Source: an uncultured Akkermansia sp. (GTDB taxonomy: Bacteria > Verrucomicrobiota > Verrucomicrobiia > Verrucomicrobiales > Akkermansiaceae). From it: 64,000 nucleotides of DNA. How positions within the stretch are numbered: the stretch's first letter is position 1; every line of letters starts with the position of its first letter. This document shows positions 1 to 9,926 of the stretch, piece after piece. Location of the stretch: positions 22,420-86,419 of the forward strand of contig CANQAC010000003.1 of NCBI GenBank assembly GCA_947589345.1, read 5' to 3'. Below the pieces are notes generated by a model, which had not been told where the DNA came from, made no database searches, and worked only from the letters and a program-made list of their open reading frames with translations. The translations under genes were made by a program, and so were the position numbers.

Positions 1-356
1 CAGTGGAAAATGGTGGCTACCTTCATCCTATGCTTGCGATCACTGGGCAGCACAGTAGAATCCAACTCCTGCGCCAGGCCCATCCACCAACCTTCCGATT
101 CATCCATTTCAGGCGTGTCTTCATCATCTGCCATTCCGCTTGTCGGCAGCATGTTGCGCGTGGCCATATCCTGCCCATACTTTACGCCCAATTTCGCCAA
201 CTGGTCTATATTGGCCCGACATTTTACCACATCTCCAGCATTAAGGTAGCTAAACAGTAAGGGCGATGATATCCCCAGCAATACCGCCAATATGGCGATC
301 ACTACGATCAACTCAACCAATGTAAATCCACGAACCTGAACTCGTATCGCTCTCAT
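1..356 (-). CDS. Type II secretion/type IV pilin-like protein with prepilin N-terminal methylation motif (3' end truncated by window edge)
   Basis: Reverse complement from 356 reads MRAIRVQVRGFTLVELIVVIAILAVLLGISSPLLFSYLNAGD...; the GFTLVELIVVIAILAVL class III prepilin signal is explicit. RBS-like aggagggg precedes ATG. Absent from the ORF track because no stop lies in the window. Confidence 0.88.
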   Translation of the reverse strand, partial: MRAIRVQVRGFTLVELIVVIAILAVLLGISSPLLFSYLNAGDVVKCRANIDQLAKLGVKYGQDMATRNMLPTSGMADDEDTPEMDESEGWWMGLAQELDSTVLPSDRKHRMKVATIFH

Positions 357-414
357 ACCCCTCCTAATCTACCACATACCGCTATCTTGTCAAGCTTGCG
401 ATCGAAGCTCTTTT

Positions 415-915
415 ATGCTTGATTTTTGTAAATATTTTAACATAATAAACTTCATGGGACAAAACCTATATGCTGACCAAGGTTATGCGCTATATCGCAT
501 CCTTAAAGGATTGGAAAGGGAAAGGCAGGCAATCAGCAAGGGAAAAGGGCCTGTCGAACAATCGTCTCACTCTCTCTCAACGCGGCAAAAATTGGCTCTC
601 AGTCGTGTCAAATTGCTCACGACTGATCATCCGGAAGGTATAGGTCTCAAAGCGCTGGCTCAAAGTGTACAAATGGCAGTATCTGCCGCCTCCATCATGG
701 TAGACCTGATGGTGCAAAAAGGGTTGCTTCGGCGTTTACCGGATCCAAAGGACCGCCGAGCCGTACGCATCACGCTCACTCCACAAGGGGAGCAGACTTT
801 TTTGCTCTGCCATGAGCAATTTCTCTCTCACCTCTCCCTCATCGCGCAGAGATTTTCTCCGGAGGAACAGCTGGTTTTAAGTCGTATCGCGGAGAAAATT
901 GATCCTTCCTCCTGA
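415..915 (+). CDS. MarR-family transcriptional regulator (start may be 454)
   Basis: Winged-helix pattern ...LKALAQSVQMAVSAASIMVDLMVQKGLLRRLPDPKDRRAVRITLTPQGEQ... typical of MarR wing 'DxRDRR' region. Confidence 0.8.
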   Translation: MLDFCKYFNIINFMGQNLYADQGYALYRILKGLERERQAISKGKGPVEQSSHSLSTRQKLALSRVKLLTTDHPEGIGLKALAQSVQMAVSAASIMVDLMVQKGLLRRLPDPKDRRAVRITLTPQGEQTFLLCHEQFLSHLSLIAQRFSPEEQLVLSRIAEKIDPSS

Positions 916-1082
916 ACCTGATGCCTACGAGATGGGGGATCCCCATGTGGCATCAATCCGCTTCTGTTGCCTCTACCCGTCCCAAAAACTCTATGCTATT
1001 CTCGATCAAAAGAAAGAATATGATGTCTTGCTTGCACGTCAATGCTTTGGTACAATCTGTCGGCATCACCCATTGAGATGGT

Positions 1083-2021
1083 ATGAATACGAATACGCCT
1101 CGCCCTTCGTACACAGCAATACTGGTAGCGTACTTCATGATATATGTGGTGTGGGGATCCACCTACTTCTTTATTGGTGAAGCTCTCAAATACTTCTCAT
1201 CCTATGTGCTGGGCGGTGTGCGTTTTACGGCAGCAGGCGTTCTCCTGCTTTTGTACGCTAAAACCAAGGGGGAGAACATATTTAACCGCGGTATCATGCG
1301 TGTTTCCGTGCCCTGTGGCATGATCATGTTGTTTGCAGACATGACCGCTATCATGCTGGCTCAAAAATACATCACCAGCAGTTTGGAAGCAGTGCTGGCA
1401 GCATCCACGATGATATGGATCACGTTGTTCAACGTACGCCGCTGGCGTTACAATTTTCGCAACTATCGCGTGCCACTTGGTCTAGTGGGAGGTCTCATTG
1501 GTGTTGTACTGCTCTACCTGCACGAACTTTCGCTACCCGACAGTCATGGAGAACTCGGTGTATTGATTTTTCTGGGCGGCATGATTGCATGGTCGCTCGG
1601 CTCGCTGTTCATCAAATACTACGCCTCGGCCAAGGAACAAGTGAATGCGTGGAGCGGTACGGCATGGCAGATGTTTGCCGCCGGTCTGGCTTTCTTTGTG
1701 GTGGCTTATTTCTCCGGTGAAATATCGGCCACCAAGTGGGAAGACATTCCATGGCAAGGTTGGGCACATGTGAGTTATTTGGTGCTGTTCGGTTCTATCT
1801 GCGCATACACCAGCTATGTATGGCTCCTCAAAGTGCGACCGGCTACTGAGGTTGCTACCCATGCCTACGCCAACCCATTCATCGCGATTCTATTGGGAGC
1901 TTGCTTCGGCGGCGAGCAGATTCTCCCGCTGCAATGGGCTGGACTCGCTATCATCATCGCGAGCCTCGTTCTTATCAATAATCGCCACAAAAAGAAAAGT
2001 CCGCCGAAGGTCAAAGTCTGA
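1083..2021 (+). CDS. EamA/DMT superfamily membrane transporter
   Basis: About 10 hydrophobic segments; N-terminal YVVWGSTYFFIGEAL...RFTAAGVLLLL typical of EamA proteins. Confidence 0.85.
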   Translation: MNTNTPRPSYTAILVAYFMIYVVWGSTYFFIGEALKYFSSYVLGGVRFTAAGVLLLLYAKTKGENIFNRGIMRVSVPCGMIMLFADMTAIMLAQKYITSSLEAVLAASTMIWITLFNVRRWRYNFRNYRVPLGLVGGLIGVVLLYLHELSLPDSHGELGVLIFLGGMIAWSLGSLFIKYYASAKEQVNAWSGTAWQMFAAGLAFFVVAYFSGEISATKWEDIPWQGWAHVSYLVLFGSICAYTSYVWLLKVRPATEVATHAYANPFIAILLGACFGGEQILPLQWAGLAIIIASLVLINNRHKKKSPPKVKV

Positions 2022-3027
2022 TGGCTGCAGAACTCCACGTGAGACCAGCCCCAAAGGTCACCATCAGCACAATGTCACCTTTCTTGGCACGCCCGCCGCG
2101 AATCGCCTCGTCCAGAGCGATGGCACATGCAGCGCCGGATGTATTGCCGTACTTTTGCAAATTCACAAACACACGCTCCGGCGGAATACCAAGCCTCTGT
2201 GTCACAGCATTGATAATTCGCAGATTCGCCTGATGGGGAATCACCAGAGAAATATCCTCCGGCTTGATACCTGTGCGACGGATGAGCGAAAGAGCAGAGT
2301 CTTTCATGTGTGCCACGGCATGACGAAATACTTCATTGCCGCGCATGGCCAGAGTGTAGAGCTTCTCGTGTATGTTCTCTTCCGTAGTGGGTATGGCTGA
2401 CCCACCACCCGGCACCATCAGCAAATCCGTCAATGTGCCATCCGATCCAATATCAGAAGCAAGTATGGCACTATCCCCCGGCTCTCCCGTTCCTGTCCGC
2501 AGCACGGCCGCTCCTGCTCCGTCTCCAAAAAGAACACAAGTAGTCCGGTCCTCCCAGTTCACAATATGACTGAGCTTTTCAGACGAAATAATGAGAGCCG
2601 TACGCGCCTGACCACAGCCTATAAATTGCACGGCAGTCTTGAGCGCATAGAGAAAACTCGAACAAGCTGCTGATATATCAAAAGCCGCCGCATTCACAGC
2701 TCCTAAATTCGCTTGCACGTAGCAAGCTGTAGAAGGAGTGAAAGTATCGGGCGTCACGGTGCCGACAATGATCAGGTCAATCTCCTCTGGTTTTACTCCG
2801 GCCGCTTCCATGGCCTTACGAGCTGCATGAGTAGCCATATCACTCGGCTTTTCATCAGGCGCCGCTATGCGTCGTTCCTTGATACCAGTGCGCTCCACGA
2901 TCCACTCATTGGAGGTATCGACCATCTTCTCCAAGTCAGAATTCGTCAGCCGATGCTCCGGTACATAGGAGCCTGTCCCTATGAGTGCAACCGGCAGCCG
3001 TTTGAACGGTTTAGTCAAATCATTCAT
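2011..3027 (-). CDS. fabH: 3-oxoacyl-[ACP] synthase III
   Basis: GTGSYVPEHRLTNSDLEKMVDTSNEWIVERTGIKERRIA; ACSSFLYAL active-site Cys; PHQANLRII; GNTSGA. ATG at 3027 preferred over the TTG at 3048. Confidence 0.95.
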   Translation of the reverse strand: MNDLTKPFKRLPVALIGTGSYVPEHRLTNSDLEKMVDTSNEWIVERTGIKERRIAAPDEKPSDMATHAARKAMEAAGVKPEEIDLIIVGTVTPDTFTPSTACYVQANLGAVNAAAFDISAACSSFLYALKTAVQFIGCGQARTALIISSEKLSHIVNWEDRTTCVLFGDGAGAAVLRTGTGEPGDSAILASDIGSDGTLTDLLMVPGGGSAIPTTEENIHEKLYTLAMRGNEVFRHAVAHMKDSALSLIRRTGIKPEDISLVIPHQANLRIINAVTQRLGIPPERVFVNLQKYGNTSGAACAIALDEAIRGGRAKKGDIVLMVTFGAGLTWSSAAIRL

Positions 3028-3185
3028 AACTTCTTGATTGATAAGCAAACAGCAGGTTCTTCCCTGTGAGCTGCGGGATTATAGCATCTATCTGCCACTT
3101 TGACAAGCCCCTTCTTCCTCTCCCGCTCATCAACCTATCACTATCAAACGACAAGAAATTCAGGATATATAGTGTCAGTTTTTTC

Positions 3186-3213
3186 TTGACGGTACAACCT
3201 ATTGTGGTAGGAT
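3186..3213 (+). promoter_or_regulatory. Sigma70-like promoter for nrdR
   Basis: TTGACG (3186-3191) with TAGGAT-like -10 about 16 nt downstream, immediately upstream of the ATG at 3220. Confidence 0.4.
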
Positions 3214-3219
3214 GAAGGC

Positions 3220-3711
3220 ATGCGGTGCATCCAATGCGGATATACGGAGGACAAAGTGATCGATTCACGCATGTCGCGCGAAGGGTCGTGCATACGGCGA
3301 CGTCGGGAGTGCCTGCGCTGCGGGTATCGCTACACCACCTACGAACAGCTGGAACGCACCGAGTTGAGAGTTGTTAAAAGAAGCAATGTCCACGAAGCTC
3401 TCAACCGTGAAAAAATTTTGCGTGGGATGATTGAGGCATGTGAAAAAAGACCAGTGAGCATGGATCAATTGGACGCTGCCGCTGATGAGTTAGTGGCCGA
3501 ACTGCATCGCGACCACGTACGCGAGGTGCCCACGGCAGTCATCGTGATGAAGGTCACGGAGAAGCTGCAAAATATCGACCCGATAGCTTGCATTCGCTAT
3601 TCTTCAAGGTACCACCAATACCAGAATGCTGATGAATTTATCGAAATCGTACGCAGGATGGAAAGCCTGCGTGCCAATGACCCTCTGCAGCGCAAACTCA
3701 AACTCGGATGA
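3220..3711 (+). CDS. nrdR: Transcriptional repressor NrdR
   Basis: MRCIQCGYTEDKVIDSRMSREGSCIRRRRECLRCGYRYTTYEQLE zinc ribbon plus ATP-cone region. Confidence 0.96.
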   Translation: MRCIQCGYTEDKVIDSRMSREGSCIRRRRECLRCGYRYTTYEQLERTELRVVKRSNVHEALNREKILRGMIEACEKRPVSMDQLDAAADELVAELHRDHVREVPTAVIVMKVTEKLQNIDPIACIRYSSRYHQYQNADEFIEIVRRMESLRANDPLQRKLKLG

Positions 3712-4220
3712 TTCAGACAACGACCAAACGCCCCTACCTGCAAACGGGCGAGTGCATCACCTGCGACTACGACTGTGAGTGGTTGGAAGACGTGCTGCAT
3801 GAGGCAGCGCAAACCGCCGGAGTTTTTTTGCCCTATGAGCATGAAGTTGCCCAAGGTATACTGCAATACATGGAGCAGTATTGTCCCTTGAAGGCGCTGC
3901 CACTAAAATATTTTTTCGGACGAATGCGTGGAGTTTTGCGAGAGATTGGGCTGCCGCGCATTGCTGACGCACTGCAGGAGCAACTCCCTCCTGTATCCAT
4001 CCCGCTGGACGCTCTGGCGGGAGAAAACCCACTCCCTCTTTTCTTTTATACAGAGTTGAAGCACAGGATGGATGATCTGCGGCGCCGCGGGCTCACCTCC
4101 TACCGATTTTCCGGGGCGCACCGCTGCAGCTTGGTGCTGGGCAGGCGCCGTAGGTCCTGCCCCACCCAGCGGCGGGTTCTCCATGAACTGCGGTCCTTTC
4201 TAGCCTACCAAGCAGCGTAG
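3708..4220 (+). CDS. Hypothetical protein
   Basis: ORF overlaps nrdR stop by 4 bp (ATGA coupling); no family recognised. Confidence 0.6.
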   Translation: MIQTTTKRPYLQTGECITCDYDCEWLEDVLHEAAQTAGVFLPYEHEVAQGILQYMEQYCPLKALPLKYFFGRMRGVLREIGLPRIADALQEQLPPVSIPLDALAGENPLPLFFYTELKHRMDDLRRRGLTSYRFSGAHRCSLVLGRRRRSCPTQRRVLHELRSFLAYQAA

Positions 4221-4223
4221 GAC

Positions 4224-4793
4224 ATGAATGTTCCCGAACTTCTGGGCATCGCGGCAGCCTTGGCTGCTGACGCGGTGACGTACGCGTTCTCTTATGGATT
4301 GCAGCTGCAAATGCACAGACGGCGAGCTTCCTTGATGTTGGCGTGTACCGTTGGCTTTTTCCAAGGATTTATGCCGTTATTGGGCTATGTGAGCGGAACA
4401 GGATTGCGAGAACTAGTTCAACAGTGGGGCAAGTGGGGCGCACTGATCATCTTTTGCGCATTGGGACTCGGGACCATTCGCAAGGCTCTCTGCAAAGCAC
4501 ACACGGATGAGGTGCAACTGCCGCTTGGATTGCCGGGTTTACTTCTGGTAGGGATTGCTACAAGCATAGACGCCTTCTCTGTAGGCATCTGCATGGCGAT
4601 TAGACAAGAAATGGGGAACTATCTCTCACCCCAACAACTCGCATTGGCAGCGGGAACCATCGGTCTGGTCACCTTCGCGGGAGCCTTAATCTTTTTCCGC
4701 CTGGCTCGCGTGCTACGCAGTATTCCGGAACGTCTGCTTCAATTCGCAGATGGTCTCATTCTCATCGCCCTCGGGATTAACTGCGTATGCTGA
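4224..4793 (+). CDS. mntP: MntP-like putative manganese efflux pump
   Basis: Six hydrophobic segments; AADAVTYAFSYG and ATSIDAFSVGI resemble the two 'DAFAVS/SIDALAVG' repeats of MntP. Confidence 0.75.
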   Translation: MNVPELLGIAAALAADAVTYAFSYGLQLQMHRRRASLMLACTVGFFQGFMPLLGYVSGTGLRELVQQWGKWGALIIFCALGLGTIRKALCKAHTDEVQLPLGLPGLLLVGIATSIDAFSVGICMAIRQEMGNYLSPQQLALAAGTIGLVTFAGALIFFRLARVLRSIPERLLQFADGLILIALGINCVC

Positions 4794-4800
4794 TCAAGTA

Positions 4801-5772
4801 TCACGAGGCCGGCTCTGCCGGGGCGGCGTAGCGCAGCTCAGCCTGTTCATCACGGATAATGCTCATCACATCCTCCCCCGGATCATGCGCTTGTGGTAGA
4901 GGCTCGAGACTCTTCACTTCAAAAGGGGCAAAATCTTTTTCCGGCTTAATGTCACCACCGGTGGCCAAGGAGAAATACCCACGCTCAGGATTGAGTCGGC
5001 AGTTGATGTTATTGTTGGGATTCGCGTCGCGTGTAAAACGGAATTGAGACGCCTGATGCCAAACTTGGCCATCCCAGCGGAAAGCTGGACCGAACGTAGC
5101 GCGCCTCTCATTTTTCTTAGACTCCACATTACGCATAAAGTCCTCCACAAAGCCGCAGCTGCCGCCAAGCCCCTGCCGTACCGCTTGGACACGCCAGCAA
5201 CTCAACAACTCCCATTTGCCAGTTTCAGGGTTGTAAATATAGCCTGCAATGCGCCGAAAATCATCCCCATCTTTACGCTCTACCACGAGCGTGCGAATCA
5301 CCTGTCCCTCCTTCCAAGCAAACCTGCGCATGGATTTACCTCCGGTACCTTCCCCGCCAAATCTCTCGGTCACCACTTGCTCGCCGCGGGCCACCAACTT
5401 AGCGCGTTCCTCCTCGGGAGCAGCGTGAGGATTATCTCCCGTATCCTTGGCATCCCAAATCGAGAAGATGGCTACGCGTATCGGGTTACCTTGCCCGTCT
5501 TTCTCGCACAACTCCTGCACTCCGATGTATCCATTGGCAAAGTTGTTGCAAGAAAAATAGGTGCCCGGAGCAGACTTCTCAATAACCGCCTCTTGATACG
5601 CCGCCTTGTGTTCCGGCACATCAGGCCCGTACACCAGATGAACAGATGTACACTGTCGCTGCGCCATATTTTCCGGCGACCAATAATCCGAATCGCGATT
5701 TCCAAACGCCTGCGGCATCAACACCAACCCCGCATAAACCATTCCCCATATCATCTTCTCACCAATCTTCAT
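4801..5772 (-). CDS. Secreted protein, probable DUF3472-type domain
   Basis: Signal-peptide-like N-terminus; SAPGTYFSCNNFANGYIGVQEL...VAIFSIWD...ERFGGEGTGGKSMRRFAWKEGQ...GYIYNPETGKWELLSCWR resembles DUF3472 as I remember it. Confidence 0.6.
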   Translation of the reverse strand: MKIGEKMIWGMVYAGLVLMPQAFGNRDSDYWSPENMAQRQCTSVHLVYGPDVPEHKAAYQEAVIEKSAPGTYFSCNNFANGYIGVQELCEKDGQGNPIRVAIFSIWDAKDTGDNPHAAPEEERAKLVARGEQVVTERFGGEGTGGKSMRRFAWKEGQVIRTLVVERKDGDDFRRIAGYIYNPETGKWELLSCWRVQAVRQGLGGSCGFVEDFMRNVESKKNERRATFGPAFRWDGQVWHQASQFRFTRDANPNNNINCRLNPERGYFSLATGGDIKPEKDFAPFEVKSLEPLPQAHDPGEDVMSIIRDEQAELRYAAPAEPAS

Positions 5773-5893
5773 ACCCTCGTATGCTACCAAATTCACTCAC
5801 CGTTAGCAAGCATAAAAACGCCTTGATTTGGCTTGCATGTGAGGGGCGAACGTGCTATATATCCCGAGTCTTCTTTACTCATCGTTTTTCAGC

Positions 5894-7834
5894 ATGCCCC
5901 ACCGTAAATCTCAGCCTATTCGACGCAAAGTCAAAAATTGGACAGCCGCGGATTCTGCCGAGTTATACTGCGTCCCCGACTGGAGCAACGGATTTTTTGC
6001 CATTTCAAAAAATGGCGAAACGACAGTGCGCCTTCAGGACAGTGATGGGGAAATGCGCAACGTGAGTCTGGTGAGCATCATGCGTGAACTGACAGACCGT
6101 GGGACAGCCGCTCCGGTACTACTGCGTTTCCGCGATCTGTTACGTGCCAGGCTTGACGAGCTTAATAAAAGTTTCGCCGGAGCAATTCGCAAGGCAGACT
6201 ACCGGGGAGTGTACCGAGGAGTCTACCCCATCAAGGTGAATCAGCAACGCCCCATTGTCGAAGAAATTGTCTCCTACGGAGCGCGCTACCACTACGGCTT
6301 GGAAGCCGGTTCCAAGCCTGAACTCATCGCGGCCATGGCCTACATGCAGGATAGCGAAGCGTTCCTCATGTGCAACGGATATAAGGATGATGAGTTCATT
6401 GACTTAGCTCTCATGGGACAACGCATGGGGTTGAATATTTATTTGATATTGGAGATGCCCAATGAGTTGCCGGCTATCTTACGGCGGGCAGAAAGGCTGG
6501 GCATTGAGCCCAACTTGGGCGTGCGCGTGCGACTTTCCGCCAAAGGATCTGGTCACTGGAGCGAGTCGGCAGGCGATAAATCAGTATTTGGGCTTAACCC
6601 GGCGCAAGTTATCGATGTGGTGGACCACCTCAAAGCCGTTAACAAACTCCATTGCCTGAAAGTGCTGCACTACCACCAAGGCTCTCAAATCCCCAATATT
6701 TCTGTCATTCGTGAGGGTCTCTCCGAAGCGTGTCGCATATACATTGACCTCGTACGCGAAGGCGCTCCCATGGGTACGCTGGATATGGGCGGTGGTCTGG
6801 CAGTGGATTACGACGGATCACAGACCAATTTCCACTCCTCGTGCAACTACTCGGTGGAGGAATATGCCCGTGACGTCGTGGAAATTGTCGGTGAAATGTG
6901 TACCAGAAGCGGAGTCCACCACCCAACGCTCGTAACAGAATCCGGGCGTGCCATATCTGCATACCACTCTGTTTTGATATTTAATATACTGGATGTGACA
7001 AGTTCGCGCGGCTACGGTAGCGGGTTGCCCAAACTGCCGAAAAACGCCAGCGAGGTACTCAAAGCACTGGACGAAACCTACCGCATGCTCACGCGCAAAA
7101 ATATCCAGGAATGCTACAATGACGCCAACTACTACCGCGAAACTCTGCGCATGCAATTCGCGTACGGTAACGTAAGTTTGCGGGAACGTGGCGTCGGTGA
7201 AGCTATCTATTGGCATATTATGGAGCTTATTGCTCACCGCATCGCGGAAATGAGCGAAATCCCCGAGGATCTCAAGGAAGTTTCTGACAATATGGTAGAC
7301 TTCTACTACGCCAACTTCTCGCTTTTCCAAAGTCTGCCGGATGCATGGGCAATTGACCAGCTTTTCCCGGTAATGCCGATTCAGCGCCTCTGCGAACGGC
7401 CTACGCAAAAGAGCGTACTCGTCGACATCACTTGTGACTGCGACGGCAAGGTTGCCCAGTATATCGACCGTGAGGATGTGGCGAAATCCTTACCTCTGCA
7501 CGAAGTTGAAAGTGATGAGCAGTACTACGTGGCCATCTTTTTGGTGGGCGCCTATCAGGAAACGCTTGGAGATATTCACAACCTGCTGGGCGACACGAAT
7601 GTTGTAAGCGTTCATCTCGAAAACGGTCATCCCGTATTCACTGGTGAGGAAGAGGGCGATTGCGTGGCCGACGTGCTTTCCTACGTCAAATATGACACGA
7701 AAGAGTTGGTAAGTCGTTTCCGAGAATTGGCGGAAAAAGCCGTGGCGGTAGGTCGCATTACCCCACGCCAGCGACGCGAAGCGTTGGAAGCCTACCGCGA
7801 TGGTCTCAATGGCTACACCTACTACGAACTCTAG
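5894..7834 (+). CDS. speA: Biosynthetic arginine decarboxylase
   Basis: YPIKVNQQRPIVEEIV PLP-Lys motif; LDMGGGLAVDYDGS; DITCDCDGK; about 650 aa. Confidence 0.95.
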   Translation: MPHRKSQPIRRKVKNWTAADSAELYCVPDWSNGFFAISKNGETTVRLQDSDGEMRNVSLVSIMRELTDRGTAAPVLLRFRDLLRARLDELNKSFAGAIRKADYRGVYRGVYPIKVNQQRPIVEEIVSYGARYHYGLEAGSKPELIAAMAYMQDSEAFLMCNGYKDDEFIDLALMGQRMGLNIYLILEMPNELPAILRRAERLGIEPNLGVRVRLSAKGSGHWSESAGDKSVFGLNPAQVIDVVDHLKAVNKLHCLKVLHYHQGSQIPNISVIREGLSEACRIYIDLVREGAPMGTLDMGGGLAVDYDGSQTNFHSSCNYSVEEYARDVVEIVGEMCTRSGVHHPTLVTESGRAISAYHSVLIFNILDVTSSRGYGSGLPKLPKNASEVLKALDETYRMLTRKNIQECYNDANYYRETLRMQFAYGNVSLRERGVGEAIYWHIMELIAHRIAEMSEIPEDLKEVSDNMVDFYYANFSLFQSLPDAWAIDQLFPVMPIQRLCERPTQKSVLVDITCDCDGKVAQYIDREDVAKSLPLHEVESDEQYYVAIFLVGAYQETLGDIHNLLGDTNVVSVHLENGHPVFTGEEEGDCVADVLSYVKYDTKELVSRFRELAEKAVAVGRITPRQRREALEAYRDGLNGYTYYEL

Positions 7835-7864
7835 GTGATTCGCCCCGCTTGGCGCAACTCAGTC

Positions 7865-8797
7865 TTACTCACCTCGCTGCAGTTTATCCAAGATGAGTTC
7901 AATAATTTTCAGGGACATTTGACCAGATTCTTCAAGGGATGCGGCAGAAATACGCTGCATGTTATCACGCTTGCTGTGCCACCAATTGCTGCCCATGAAG
8001 GAAGCAATCATATTGAGCGTCGGAACCCCGGCCTCCATGTACGGACGATGATCATCCCAGTATGACCCCATGTGATACGTCCACCGATCCTGAGAAAATC
8101 CAAGTTGGCGCACGGCCTCCATGTAGATATTGCACATCGCCGGCACCGTGTCCATAATGGGTACGGCAATAACCTTGCCGGCACCACCCACCATATCCAT
8201 GTTGATCATACAGGCTGGCAGACCGGCAACTCCGCGCCTTGCCACATCATAGCGCGAACCATACAACCCGTCCGTCTCCGTAATACGCTCACCTAGTGAT
8301 TCTTCACCATCAAAAAATATAAGTTCCACCTGGTCGGCCACCTCCACGTTGCGTGCCAATACCCGCGCCAGTTCCAACAACACGGCTGCTCCGCTCGCCC
8401 CATCATCCGCCCCAAGGATGGCAGACCCTCCTTTTGTGTCAATGTGGCAAGAAACCAGCAATGGACGTCTCCCCTGCCGCTCGCTGAATACCGCGCGCAG
8501 GTTCACCATATTACAACCCGGAAATGGTGAAAAATGATCGCGCTGCACATGCCATCCCATGACATCCAGCGAGCGAACAATATAGTCCACTTGCGCAGCA
8601 TAAGCTGCAGAACCCGTAGGACGCGGTCCTAAGTCGCACAAAGCCGCACAGTGGATATAAGCATTTTTCCCGGAAAAACCCGGCGTATCTTCCACCTCTT
8701 GTGCTGTCTCGGCGGACGGTTTCTGTTGTCCAGTTCCTCTCTCCCCACAAGCAGATAGGAGCATGCCCAGCAAAATCACCCAGAACCACCGTCGCAT
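7865..8797 (-). CDS. M28-family zinc peptidase, lipoprotein
   Basis: Lipobox LLSACG; VSCHIDTKGGSAILGADDGASGAAVLLELARVL and FFDGEESLG metal-binding motifs. Confidence 0.88.
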   Translation of the reverse strand: MRRWFWVILLGMLLSACGERGTGQQKPSAETAQEVEDTPGFSGKNAYIHCAALCDLGPRPTGSAAYAAQVDYIVRSLDVMGWHVQRDHFSPFPGCNMVNLRAVFSERQGRRPLLVSCHIDTKGGSAILGADDGASGAAVLLELARVLARNVEVADQVELIFFDGEESLGERITETDGLYGSRYDVARRGVAGLPACMINMDMVGGAGKVIAVPIMDTVPAMCNIYMEAVRQLGFSQDRWTYHMGSYWDDHRPYMEAGVPTLNMIASFMGSNWWHSKRDNMQRISAASLEESGQMSLKIIELILDKLQRGE

Positions 8798-8840
8798 CTC
8801 GTTGATAATACTCAGGCTCATCATTGGCTGTCTCCCGCAC

Positions 8841-9731
8841 TCATGCACGGGACGTGATGCCGAAAATCTCCAGCAATCGCGTCAGCTCTGCCGATCCACT
8901 ATATGCGATCTCAATGACTCCCCCGCGACGCCCTCTGGACAGGATGTTCACGCTGGTGCCCAAGCTCTCGGAAAGTTGGGAACAGATAGCTTTGGTGGCG
9001 CGGTCGACCGGATGCACCGGCGCGACTTTTGAATCCTTGGATTGCGGCGGTTCCAGCATACTGTGCACCAATTTCTCTGTCTGGCGAACGGTCATGCCAT
9101 AATGAGCCACGCGTTGAGCCGCTTTCACCTGCATCTCCGAATCTTTGAGCTGCAGCAGAACTTTGGCATGCCCCACAGAAATCTTCTCATCCGTGAGCAG
9201 GTGGCGTACTTCCTCCGCCAGGTCAAGCAGGCGTACCATATTGGCAACCATCGCCCGCGACTTGCCGACGTGGCGAGCGATCTCTTCCTGCTTGAGTTTG
9301 AAACGAGTCTGGAGTAAGTGGTACTGCTCAGCCTCCTCAAGCGGCGAAAGATCTTCGCGTTGCAAGTTTTCAATGAGCGATATCTCCGCCACTTCCTGAT
9401 CGGTGGCCTTCATCACCACAACTTTCACTTCCTTGTGACCGAGAGTTTGCACCGCACGCAAACGGCGCTCACCGGCTATCAACTCAAAGTCTCCGGCCAC
9501 ACGGCGCACGACAAGCGGCTGCACCAATCCTCTCTCCTGGATCGACTTCGCCAATTCGCGAATCTGCTCTTCCTTGAATATGCGACGCGGCTGAAAGGGG
9601 GAGAGTCGGATCTCGCTCACCTTCGCCGTAATCACACGCTTCTCATCGTTCATCTGCTGCGTCAACGATGCCGATACCTCGTTCTGCTGAATGAGGGCAC
9701 TGAGACCCTTCCCTAAAACCTGTCGCGCCAT
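8841..9731 (-). CDS. parB: ParB/Spo0J chromosome-partitioning protein
   Basis: LGKGLSALI N-terminus; LIAGERRLRAVQTLG; SLIENLQREDLSPLEEAEQY; HTH VGKSRAMVANMVRLLDL. Confidence 0.95.
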   Translation of the reverse strand: MARQVLGKGLSALIQQNEVSASLTQQMNDEKRVITAKVSEIRLSPFQPRRIFKEEQIRELAKSIQERGLVQPLVVRRVAGDFELIAGERRLRAVQTLGHKEVKVVVMKATDQEVAEISLIENLQREDLSPLEEAEQYHLLQTRFKLKQEEIARHVGKSRAMVANMVRLLDLAEEVRHLLTDEKISVGHAKVLLQLKDSEMQVKAAQRVAHYGMTVRQTEKLVHSMLEPPQSKDSKVAPVHPVDRATKAICSQLSESLGTSVNILSRGRRGGVIEIAYSGSAELTRLLEIFGITSRA

Positions 9732-9926
9732 ACGCGTCGGATTCTAGCTGATAAGAACACGAATTGCAATCTCTTTTTGTCTGATGCACAACCGCCCTAT
9801 TTGTTGGAGTTTTGAGGCCCAATCACTGTATCTTGTACACATTTTCGACGCATTGTCCCATATCATGACAATGCGATGTATAACACCGCCTTATTTTCCC
9901 ATGCGATTTTTTAATGGAACGGAGAA

